Part shown: piece by piece, positions 44,408 to 52,289 of the stretch
How the letters are laid out: the number at the start of each line of letters is the position of its first letter
How positions within the stretch are numbered: the stretch's first letter is position 1
DNA from: an uncultured Lachnospiraceae bacterium
GTDB taxonomy: Bacteria > Bacillota > Clostridia > Lachnospirales > Lachnospiraceae
Assembly (NCBI GenBank): GCA_905199445.1
Contig: CAJKGK010000013.1
Coordinates: 1 to 64,000, forward strand
DNA length: 64,000 nucleotides
Direction of reading: 5' to 3'
Notes under the pieces: generated by a model
Seen by the model: the letters and a program-made list of their open reading frames with translations, nothing else
The model's database searches: none
Told to the model about the DNA's origin: nothing
Position numbers and translations under genes: made by a program

Positions 44408-44448
44408 ACGGGACAGCAATTTCAGTAATTTGTGAAATTCTGTCCCGC
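44408..44448. terminator. Terminator after the second ABC operon
   Basis: GGGACAG ... CTGTCCC with inner ATTTCA/TGAAAT pairing gives a stem. On the minus strand it is followed by TTTATTTTT, so it mainly ends the ABC operon; it may also limit the DUF3006 transcript. Confidence 0.7.
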
Positions 44449-44468
44449 ATAGAATACCATATCCATTT

Positions 44469-45437
44469 TTAAGAAACACTACTGCCTTCCAGACCTTTAC
44501 GATATTTTCTGAAAATATGTTCAGCCTTTTCCCGATTAGCAGAAACCGCCATAACAATAATCATAAACAACCCCAGTATAACATCCTGCATTGTAGAAGG
44601 AAGGCCAAGAGCAATCAATCCGGTAAATATAATGCTAATGCATAGCTCTCCGATCAGAATATTCAAGGCCAGATTATCAATCAAAGCAAGCAGTTCCATA
44701 CCGATCATCACGCCCATCATTGGCTGAAATACCATGGAAAGACTGCTCATATTAATAGCACCGGTGACCGAATTGGAGTAGCTGATCTGAAGTACACCAA
44801 CAACACCCAGAAAAATTCCTCCCACCAGATAACATCCAAAATTTATCCGGCCAGGTTTAATTCCCATATTTTTTGCCAGCAACTCATTGTTACCCACGAC
44901 CCGAACGTGATAACAAAATTGTGTTCGATAATAAATCATATAAAAAATTATCATCATGACAAGACAAACCATGTAATTATAGGGTGCTTTCCCCAAAAAG
45001 GCAATATCACCGGAAATCTGAATAAAGCTGTGGCTGCCCATCACCGTATAAGTAAGCACTTCAAGAAGCATTACAAATCCCAGGGAAAGTACAAGGGACG
45101 GAATACGAAATAGATTGTGGCAAAGCCCCATAACTGCACCAACGAGCAGACCCGCAATCAGGCTTCCAGCAATTAATCCGGCCAGTCCGAAATACTGGGA
45201 TAAAAATCCGCCAAAAGCCGCACAAACAATCACTCTTGAACCGGTACTTAAATCAAAAATACCTGCAGCCATACCAAATGCCATACCAAGCCCCATAATT
45301 ACAGGAATCACAGACTGGGAAACAATAACATACAGACTATGTAGTCCAAATCCCGGCGCAAGAATCCAGAAGATGATAAACAGCAGTACAGGGATAACAA
45401 ATACACCGGCAATTTTCCAGATTTTATTTGACATCAT
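44469..45437 (-). CDS. Sugar ABC transporter permease 2 (RbsC/RhaQ-like)
   Basis: This 322-residue permease of the BPD_transp_2 family has about eight to ten TM segments, with GMAAGIFDLSTGSRVIV and the region KNMGIKPGRINFGCYLVGG. It is the last gene of a four-gene operon (ATPase, permease 1, binding protein, permease 2). Two different permeases in one importer is known for RhaSTPQ and Lsr systems. Two adjacent ATGs (45437/45434) follow AAGGAG. Substrate inferred only from context. Confidence 0.88.
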   Translation of the reverse strand: MMSNKIWKIAGVFVIPVLLFIIFWILAPGFGLHSLYVIVSQSVIPVIMGLGMAFGMAAGIFDLSTGSRVIVCAAFGGFLSQYFGLAGLIAGSLIAGLLVGAVMGLCHNLFRIPSLVLSLGFVMLLEVLTYTVMGSHSFIQISGDIAFLGKAPYNYMVCLVMMIIFYMIYYRTQFCYHVRVVGNNELLAKNMGIKPGRINFGCYLVGGIFLGVVGVLQISYSNSVTGAINMSSLSMVFQPMMGVMIGMELLALIDNLALNILIGELCISIIFTGLIALGLPSTMQDVILGLFMIIVMAVSANREKAEHIFRKYRKGLEGSSVS

Positions 45438-45463
45438 TTTTCTCCTTTTTATGCTAACCCAAT

Positions 45464-46705
45464 CTACTCTGCCTGGGCCTGCTTTCTTTCCGCCACTTCA
45501 CTAACACTAAAATTATCAGCCATTTCCTGCAAATCTTCCAGCGTAAGATTGGGATTGGTTGTTTTTAACAAAAGGCTTTTTATTTCTTCATCCGTATAAA
45601 TCGGTGTATCACAGGCAATATATTCATAAAACTGTTCCAGCTGTTCACTATTTTCTACAAGTGAATATTTAAGCACAATTTCCGGAGTCTCCTGAGCAAC
45701 CGGGGTTTCTAAAATAGCATTAACAAGCAGGGATGACGCCAATACAGAATCCATTACCAAAAGATCACTCAGGGTAGCCGTAATAGTCCCGGTTTCAAAG
45801 AAAGCTTCAGATCCATCCTCAGTATCTACAGTAATATACTTGACTTCGCCCGCCTTTCCCGCATTCTCAATCGCTGTGGCAATAGCATTGACATCTCCGG
45901 TCGCTGTGGATGCGACACGTATAATACCGCTTAAGTCCGGATAAGAGGCAATAAAACTTTCAACAGCTTTTGCACCATCACCAGCCTGAGCCAGTGCCCT
46001 CACCTCAGCGACCTGTGTCAGGCCGAATTCCTCAGCAGCCTGATTCAGTCCCTGTTCTCTCAAAGCACCCGTTGTATCACCTACAGCTGTAGAAATAATC
46101 GCATATTCTTTTCCGCCAGCCTGAGCCAATGCCTGCCCCATAGCGTAACCAGCAGAAACCTCATCCTCATAAACCATACCTGCATAATAGTCAGAAGCTT
46201 CCACAATTTCTTTAACCTCCGGATCACTTATGGAACGCATACTGATCACAAAATACACTCCGGCATCCTCACAAAGCGATACAATACTGGGAAGTACAGA
46301 TTCTGCCATAGGTGTTACAAATACGCCGTCACACCCGGCCTGAATCAGTTTTTCTACTGCATTGACCGTACCCTCAGGTGTAAAATCAAAGACCTCTGTC
46401 ACAAGCTCCCCACCGGCAGCCCGCGCCACAGCCTCTCTGTTTTTATGCATAGCAGACATGACCGCATTATATGTAGGCGCTGTGGGATAGCCGATTTTAA
46501 AAGATGTCTCACCATCCACATCATCGGCTGATGCCTCAGTTTTCTCTCCTGCCTCTGATATCGTCATATTCCCACTGCCATCTTGTCTGTCTTCCGTCTG
46601 AGCACCATTATCTCCTTTTGTGTCTGTTTCTGAGGTACAGGCCGTAAGTCCTGTTGCCGCCATCACTATTGCCAGTCCCATTGCCAATAATTTTTTTCTT
46701 AACAT
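45464..46705 (-). CDS. Sugar-binding lipoprotein of the second ABC importer
   Basis: This 413-residue substrate-binding protein has a lipobox (LTACTSE, Cys23) and an acidic linker to about residue 68. A type I periplasmic-binding fold in normal order follows (starts FKIGYPTAPTYN). A ~45-residue tail after the fold is unusual (ends EVAERKQAQAE). The pattern is closer to rhamnose/AI-2 binding proteins than to GGBP, but I cannot fix the ligand. ATG 46705 follows AAAGGAG. Confidence 0.88.
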   Translation of the reverse strand: MLRKKLLAMGLAIVMAATGLTACTSETDTKGDNGAQTEDRQDGSGNMTISEAGEKTEASADDVDGETSFKIGYPTAPTYNAVMSAMHKNREAVARAAGGELVTEVFDFTPEGTVNAVEKLIQAGCDGVFVTPMAESVLPSIVSLCEDAGVYFVISMRSISDPEVKEIVEASDYYAGMVYEDEVSAGYAMGQALAQAGGKEYAIISTAVGDTTGALREQGLNQAAEEFGLTQVAEVRALAQAGDGAKAVESFIASYPDLSGIIRVASTATGDVNAIATAIENAGKAGEVKYITVDTEDGSEAFFETGTITATLSDLLVMDSVLASSLLVNAILETPVAQETPEIVLKYSLVENSEQLEQFYEYIACDTPIYTDEEIKSLLLKTTNPNLTLEDLQEMADNFSVSEVAERKQAQAE

Positions 46706-46728
46706 TTTAAACTTCTCCTTTATAATAA

Positions 46729-47667
46729 TTATTTTATAACAACCATATTCTTTCTGTCAAAGGTCATGCTGATTGCCACAAGAAAAACAATCCCTTTGAC
46801 GACCTGCTGGGTCAAAACCCCCAGCCCCCACATGTTCATGCCGATAGACAGTACCGCCATAATTAAACTGCCAATCACCGCACTTCTATATTTTGCCGTA
46901 GTTCCTCCGGTTAACGGCATACCGCCCAAAAGCAAAGCATTTAATGTGTTCACTTCAAAGCCTGCGCCTGTGGAGGATGAGGCTGTTGCTGAACGAATCA
47001 AACAGAAAAATGCTACAACACCAGCCATAAAACCCATGATTATAAAGCCCCGAATTTTTACTTTTGTCACCGAAATGCCACTCTGAACAGCAAATTCCGG
47101 ATTTGATCCCACAATTTTACATTCCTTACCAATTCTTGTTTTTTCAAATAGAATATAACCTAGAACAATAAAAAATATCATCAGCCCAATTCGCAAAGGA
47201 ACGCTGTCCCACTGAAGCATTTTGTATGGCACACTCAGAGAACCGCTGCCAAGCACCCAAATTACAATACCACTGACTACAAATTTTACAGCCAGAGTTG
47301 CAATAAATGATGTAACCTTAAACACACCATGCACAAGACCACACACAAGACCGATTAAAATACCACAGATTATCCCAGCCGGCAATGCCAGTAGAGGATA
47401 AATTGCAGCGGCCTTGGCAGCAACCGCACATGAGAGGGCAACATTGGCAGCAATGGAAAAATCCAAAATACCCTGAGATAGTAAAAAGACCATTCCCGTT
47501 GTTCCCAACATAACAATGAAAACCTCATTGACCATGGAACCCATATTTTTAACCGACAAAAGCCGTCCACCACTGACAATCTGAAAAAACACAACAACCA
47601 CAATAAGCCCAATAAAAGGAAGATAATTATAGAGAAGCTTTTGTATATCCAATAAATTCTTTTTCAT
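46729..47667 (-). CDS. Sugar ABC transporter permease 1
   Basis: This 312-residue BPD_transp_2 permease has about eight TM segments, GILDFSIAANVALSCAVAA and the segment VGSNPEFAVQSGI before the cytoplasmic coupling region; NALLLGGMPLTGG is the usual late motif. ATG 47667 has GGGGAGG 8 bases upstream; the GTG at 47676 falls inside that site. It differs from permease 2, so the channel is probably a heterodimer. Confidence 0.9.
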   Translation of the reverse strand: MKKNLLDIQKLLYNYLPFIGLIVVVVFFQIVSGGRLLSVKNMGSMVNEVFIVMLGTTGMVFLLSQGILDFSIAANVALSCAVAAKAAAIYPLLALPAGIICGILIGLVCGLVHGVFKVTSFIATLAVKFVVSGIVIWVLGSGSLSVPYKMLQWDSVPLRIGLMIFFIVLGYILFEKTRIGKECKIVGSNPEFAVQSGISVTKVKIRGFIIMGFMAGVVAFFCLIRSATASSSTGAGFEVNTLNALLLGGMPLTGGTTAKYRSAVIGSLIMAVLSIGMNMWGLGVLTQQVVKGIVFLVAISMTFDRKNMVVIK

Positions 47668-47681
47668 TTCTTCCACCTCCC

Positions 47682-49193
47682 CTAAATAATGTACTCAATC
47701 AACTGATCTTCCGTCATCCGGTCATCGCGCTTAAACTCACCGGTAATTTGACCATCCTTTATAATTATTGTCCGATCACTCATACCGATAATTTCCATCA
47801 GTTCTTCTGAAATCATTAAAATAGCCTTTCCCTGGGCTTTCAATTCCATCATCAGCTCATAAATAGCAGCCTTAACACCAATATCAATACCTCTGGTGGG
47901 ACAGTCAAATATAAAAATCTCCGCATCAAAGCCAACCCAGCGTGCCACAGATACTTTCTGCTTATTTCCGCCTGACAGATACATTACATATTGATCAATA
48001 CTGTTCATTTTTATACTCAAGGCTTTGGCCCACCGGTCCACAAAGGCACGTTCCATCTTGTTTGTAATCAATCCATATCTTTCCAGCTTTTTTAAAGACG
48101 GCGCACAGATATTGTCTTTTATACTGGCGCCCAACATCAGTGCCTCTTTGTCTCTGTTTTTCGCCACATAACCCACCTTATTTTTCATGGCAATCACCGG
48201 ATTCTTAATTTTTCGTCCATCTCCGAAGCATACGCAACCTCTGTCTGGCTCCAACAAACCAAACATTAATCTTCCCACATCATGCATACCGCAGTCTGTG
48301 AGCCCACCAAGCCCTACAATCTCACCACGATAAAGCTTCATGCTCACATCCTTTAAAATACCATAACTGACATTTCTCAGTTCAATCGCAACCTGGTCTG
48401 TACGTGTTGCTTTAAAATCATTTCTATAGAAATTTTCCGAGACTTCCCTTCCAACCATAAGCCTGCGAATTTTTTCATCACTAAAATCCTTTTTATCAAG
48501 CGTTTCAATCAGTTTTCCGTCTCTAAGTACAGTCAGACAATCGCAAACATTTTTTACTTCCGCAATATCATGAGAAATAAAAATAACACTCTTACCCTGA
48601 TGCTTCATATTCTCCATCAGTCTATATAAAAGCTCCCTGCCATAGCGACTCAACGCTGTTGTTGTTTCATCCACAATCAAAACATCCGGATTCTTTTCCA
48701 TGGCCCTGGCAATTTCCACTAATTTGCGATCTTCAAAAGTAAGCCTTCCTGTAAGCATACGTTCATTAATATGTCCGGCACCAATCAGACCCAGTGCAGC
48801 TTTTGCTGCTTTATACATTTTTTTCAGATCCATGATACCATTTTTAGAAAACTGTTTTTCTTTCCCCACAAAAATATTGGCAGCAACCGAAATGGCATCA
48901 AAAGTTCCCTGTTCCTGTAAAAGCATACAAACCCCTCGAGCATTGGCGTCTAATGTATCTTCAGGCATATAAGGGTGACCCTTTAAAAAAAGCACGCCAC
49001 TATCACATCTGTATACACCGGCGATGATGGACGACAGTGTGGATTTGCCCGATCCGTTCTCCCCGATTAACCCGTGAATTTCTCCCTGGCTCACGTATAA
49101 ATCCACTTCATCTAATGCCCTTGTAGAACCAAAAGATTTATTCACACCTCGGACGCTGACCATTTCTTTTTTGGTCAGTTTTTGTTGATCCAT
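47682..49193 (-). CDS. Sugar ABC transporter ATPase (RbsA-like, tandem domains)
   Basis: This 503-residue ATPase has a first ABC domain with Walker A GENGSGKST and Walker B VLIVDETTTAL; the first signature is degenerate (TGRLTFEDRKLVEIA). The second domain has a degenerate Walker A (GGLTDCGMHDVG), signature LSGGNKQKV and Walker B IFIFDCPTRGID, where the usual Glu after Asp is Cys. First gene of the operon; ATG 49193 follows GGGGG by 8 bases. It is divergent from the response regulator. Confidence 0.92.
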   Translation of the reverse strand: MDQQKLTKKEMVSVRGVNKSFGSTRALDEVDLYVSQGEIHGLIGENGSGKSTLSSIIAGVYRCDSGVLFLKGHPYMPEDTLDANARGVCMLLQEQGTFDAISVAANIFVGKEKQFSKNGIMDLKKMYKAAKAALGLIGAGHINERMLTGRLTFEDRKLVEIARAMEKNPDVLIVDETTTALSRYGRELLYRLMENMKHQGKSVIFISHDIAEVKNVCDCLTVLRDGKLIETLDKKDFSDEKIRRLMVGREVSENFYRNDFKATRTDQVAIELRNVSYGILKDVSMKLYRGEIVGLGGLTDCGMHDVGRLMFGLLEPDRGCVCFGDGRKIKNPVIAMKNKVGYVAKNRDKEALMLGASIKDNICAPSLKKLERYGLITNKMERAFVDRWAKALSIKMNSIDQYVMYLSGGNKQKVSVARWVGFDAEIFIFDCPTRGIDIGVKAAIYELMMELKAQGKAILMISEELMEIIGMSDRTIIIKDGQITGEFKRDDRMTEDQLIEYII

Positions 49194-49259
49194 TGTCTGT
49201 TCCCCCTTCTTTCGTTTGAATTAATCTTATTATAAAAATTTTATTTATTAAAGAAAACC

Positions 49260-49337
49260 ATACAAAACTTATATTTTGTATACTTTTCTTACGACTAAAC
49301 CAAAAAACATACAAAATTCTTCAAAATCATGTATAAT
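49260..49337. promoter_or_regulatory. Divergent control region with ATACAAAA repeats
   Basis: Three copies of ATACAAAA occur: 49260-49267, inverted at 49274-49281 and 49309-49316. The third takes the place of a -35 box 17 bp before TATAAT (49332-49337) of the response-regulator gene. The layout suggests activator sites, perhaps for the AraC-type regulator itself. Confidence 0.5.
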
Positions 49338-49372
49338 ATGTATAAGTTTCAATGAAAAAGGAGCGAAAAAAT

Positions 49373-50440
49373 ATGCCAGAAATCACACTTATGATTGTTG
49401 AAGATGAAAAACTGATCCGTGAAGATCTAATGACAATTATTGACTGGAAGGCTGCAGGATTTCACATCATAGCTGAGGCCATCAATGGCAAGCAGGGACT
49501 GCGTAAATTCGAACAATATCACCCTCAACTGGTCATCAGTGATATTAAAATGCCCATTATGGACGGCCTGACCATGATTAAATCCATCAAGCACATCTGC
49601 CCTTCCGCAGAATTTATAATTTTAAGCGCTTACAATGAATTTGACTATGCAAAGGAAGCGCTTCGTCTGGGGGCCAGAGATTACATTCTGAAAACAGAAA
49701 TATCTCCTGAATATATATCCGAAAAATTAACCGCCATACGCAGCAGTCTTTGCCGCAGTCAGGAGACAATCACCGATGCGCTGGAAAAGAAAATCAGAGA
49801 CCTCGTGGATCATATATCCGGATTTGGTGTCAGACCAGCCACCCACCTGGACAATCGGGAACCGGCGATGTATGAAAACATCCAAATCAATGAAAATATC
49901 GATAAAATATGCGATATGCTTCAAAATTATTTTTCCTCGGAACTTTTTGAGCATATCTGTGCATTTTCCTATCAACAGATCTGTGAAAAGTGTAATGTAT
50001 TGGAAACTGCCACCAAACCACAGCAGCCACTACTTTCTTCACCGGATCAGCTGCGTCAATGGCTTTCGAAAGAACTTCCCAGACTGTCTTTTGTCAGCCA
50101 CTGTACGAGAAACCGTCATTATCCGCCGGTTATAATCAATGCCATTGATTATATTCAGAAAAATTTCAGCGATCCCGATCTGAAAATCAGCATTATTGCG
50201 GATGCCGTAGGCCTTAGCAGCGGCAGGCTCAGTACCCTTTTTAAAAAAGAAACAGAAAAAACCATCAATGAATTTATTACTGAACTCCGTATTAGCGAGG
50301 CAAAAAAACTTCTGTCCACAGGCAATTATAAAATTTATGAGGTTTCAGACCGAGTGGGATATAAAACCAGCCAGTACTTCAGCCAGGTATTCTATCAACT
50401 TGCCGGGTATTACCCTAATCAGCATAAAAGAGGAAACTAA
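49373..50440 (+). CDS. YesN-family response regulator (AraC type)
   Basis: This 355-residue regulator has a receiver domain with phospho-acceptor Asp57 (VISDIKMPIMDG). The C-terminal AraC DNA-binding domain has two HTHs (IIADAVGLSSGRLSTLFKKE and EVSDRVGYKTSQYFSQVFYQ). It is shorter than the 538-residue regulator at 12779 because the middle region is reduced. ATG 49373 follows AAGGAG by 9 bases; the upstream codon at 49352 is not favoured. The kinase gene follows after 3 bp. Confidence 0.93.
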   Translation: MPEITLMIVEDEKLIREDLMTIIDWKAAGFHIIAEAINGKQGLRKFEQYHPQLVISDIKMPIMDGLTMIKSIKHICPSAEFIILSAYNEFDYAKEALRLGARDYILKTEISPEYISEKLTAIRSSLCRSQETITDALEKKIRDLVDHISGFGVRPATHLDNREPAMYENIQINENIDKICDMLQNYFSSELFEHICAFSYQQICEKCNVLETATKPQQPLLSSPDQLRQWLSKELPRLSFVSHCTRNRHYPPVIINAIDYIQKNFSDPDLKISIIADAVGLSSGRLSTLFKKETEKTINEFITELRISEAKKLLSTGNYKIYEVSDRVGYKTSQYFSQVFYQLAGYYPNQHKRGN

Positions 50441-50443
50441 ACC

Positions 50444-52213
50444 ATGAAATTACTTCAAAAATACCGTAGTTCAAAAATTGTACGAAAAATAATTAAAACT
50501 ATATTGGTTTTAGAAATCATCAGTCTCATTATCACTGTTTTTTTGTCCTATTTCATTTTATGGCCCCGGCTGAAAAATTCGGCCATCAGCAAAGCATCGG
50601 CCACAAATGCTGAAATTGCCAATCAGATTAATACTGCCGTCACAACCATGGCCGATCTCAGCGGATTCATCCAAAATTCATCTCAGCTTCATCAGGCTTT
50701 GGACGATTATCATCATCACCCAAATGATCAATATTATAACCGGGTCTGTCTGGTCATCAATAACCTGACATCTTCTATAAGCAGTATCCGTGGTGTTATT
50801 TTAGATGAAGGCAACGGAACCGCCTACACATCCATCATTAATTTAAGTGACCGGGATTTTGTCCTTCTTGAAACCCCTTGGTATAAAAACCTGCAGCGCA
50901 GTGCCTACAGCAAAGGCTATTCCTCCATCTATTCTGTCAGACAACAAACAGAATTTTACACCATGGCCTATGTATCCAACCATTATATCGGTACAAAAAA
51001 CTATACGTTATCTGTATTTTTTAATGTCAACTCCATGATTCAAACCGTAGATACACTGTCTTCCAATCTTTTTAACGGCTGTGTGATTACGGACGAACAG
51101 GGAAATATTTTCTATGAAAACCGTGACAGCGGCCACATTGACCAGCTGCTTTCCGATGACTCGACCTATAGGGAATTGTTTTTACCTCAGCAGAATTATA
51201 TCCATGATGAAGCCGGTTATTATTTTAACTGCGTAATTCCAAAAAGTTTCTGGCATTCCATTACATTTATTGATCACCTTTCCCTGACTGCCACCTTCTG
51301 GGAACATTTTTTTATCACATTACTGCTATGTAGTATTTTATGCCTAATCACCATTTTATTCATGGTCCCCCTCATTTACAAAATAATTTCTCCGATCCAC
51401 ACGTTGAGTACAACCATGAACAGGGTATCCGACGGACATTTAGATGTACGCTCCAATGTCTGCACCAATGATGAAATCGGAGAATTATCCATAATTTATA
51501 ATCATATGCTGGACAGTTTAAACAGGCAGATTCAATCTATCGTGGAATACGAATCAAATGAACAGAAAATGAAGTATAATCTGCTCATTGCACAAATCGA
51601 TTCTCACTTTATTTACAATACCATGAGTATCATCAATTCTCTGGCTCGCAGAAAAAAATATGAAGATATTATTTCTATCAATTCTGCCCTCATTAAAATT
51701 TTACAAAACTGTCTCCGAGTCAAAGACATTGACGTCACCGATACCGTTGCTCAAGAAATGGATATTGTTAATCAGTACTGGATCATAGAAAATAAACGGT
51801 ATGATAATCACGCCAATCTAATCTGGCAAGTCCCTGATTCCATGCTTAATCATCCGATTCCCAAAAATCTTATTCAACCATTAGTGGAAAACTGTCTGTT
51901 TCACGGACTCATTGATGAGGAAACCGGCGAAATTTTTGGAACAATTACAGTCTCCATCAACAATGCCAGTAACCAGATTATCATCCGTGTTCGAGATAAC
52001 GGCAAAGGAATTCCCGAAGAAAAGCTTGATCTTTTAAATAACCCGGGAGAACTAACCAGGCAGCTTAACGATCGTGGCCGCCACATCGGTCTTTCCAATA
52101 TTCGCCAGCGTCTCAGCTATATTTACAATGGACATGCCAACATGATTATCAATAATGACAGCGGAACTGTTGTCACCCTATATCTGCCTGAATATCCAAC
52201 GAAGTTTTCATAA
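50444..52213 (+). CDS. YesM-family sensor histidine kinase
   Basis: This 589-residue membrane kinase has TM1 at about residues 18-40, an extracellular sensor to about 285, TM2 at about 290-312, a HAMP region and the His-kinase core. The H-box reads AQIDSHFIYNTMS instead of the usual QINPHFLYN, keeping the phospho-acceptor His but not the Asn-Pro. The HATPase domain has PLVENCLFHG and RDNGKGIPEEK. It is paired with the upstream regulator and probably senses the substrate of the divergent importer. Confidence 0.92.
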   Translation: MKLLQKYRSSKIVRKIIKTILVLEIISLIITVFLSYFILWPRLKNSAISKASATNAEIANQINTAVTTMADLSGFIQNSSQLHQALDDYHHHPNDQYYNRVCLVINNLTSSISSIRGVILDEGNGTAYTSIINLSDRDFVLLETPWYKNLQRSAYSKGYSSIYSVRQQTEFYTMAYVSNHYIGTKNYTLSVFFNVNSMIQTVDTLSSNLFNGCVITDEQGNIFYENRDSGHIDQLLSDDSTYRELFLPQQNYIHDEAGYYFNCVIPKSFWHSITFIDHLSLTATFWEHFFITLLLCSILCLITILFMVPLIYKIISPIHTLSTTMNRVSDGHLDVRSNVCTNDEIGELSIIYNHMLDSLNRQIQSIVEYESNEQKMKYNLLIAQIDSHFIYNTMSIINSLARRKKYEDIISINSALIKILQNCLRVKDIDVTDTVAQEMDIVNQYWIIENKRYDNHANLIWQVPDSMLNHPIPKNLIQPLVENCLFHGLIDEETGEIFGTITVSINNASNQIIIRVRDNGKGIPEEKLDLLNNPGELTRQLNDRGRHIGLSNIRQRLSYIYNGHANMIINNDSGTVVTLYLPEYPTKFS

Positions 52214-52222
52214 AAAAACATG

Positions 52223-52272
52223 AAAAATCCGGAGTCAAAAATCTATAATGGAATTTTTGGCTCCGGATTTTA
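52223..52272. terminator. Bidirectional terminator after the kinase
   Basis: AAAATCCGGAGTCAAAAAT pairs with a complementary arm ending GGCTCCGGATTTT. A and T runs on both sides let it serve the convergent rhamnosidase gene too. Confidence 0.85.
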
Positions 52273-52289
52273 GTCCAGTCAAATGCGAT

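Noticed and set aside
45464..46705. Possible permutation of the second importer's binding protein
   Set aside because: Its fold begins with the usual first strand (FKIGYPTAPTYN) and ends normally; only a tail is added.
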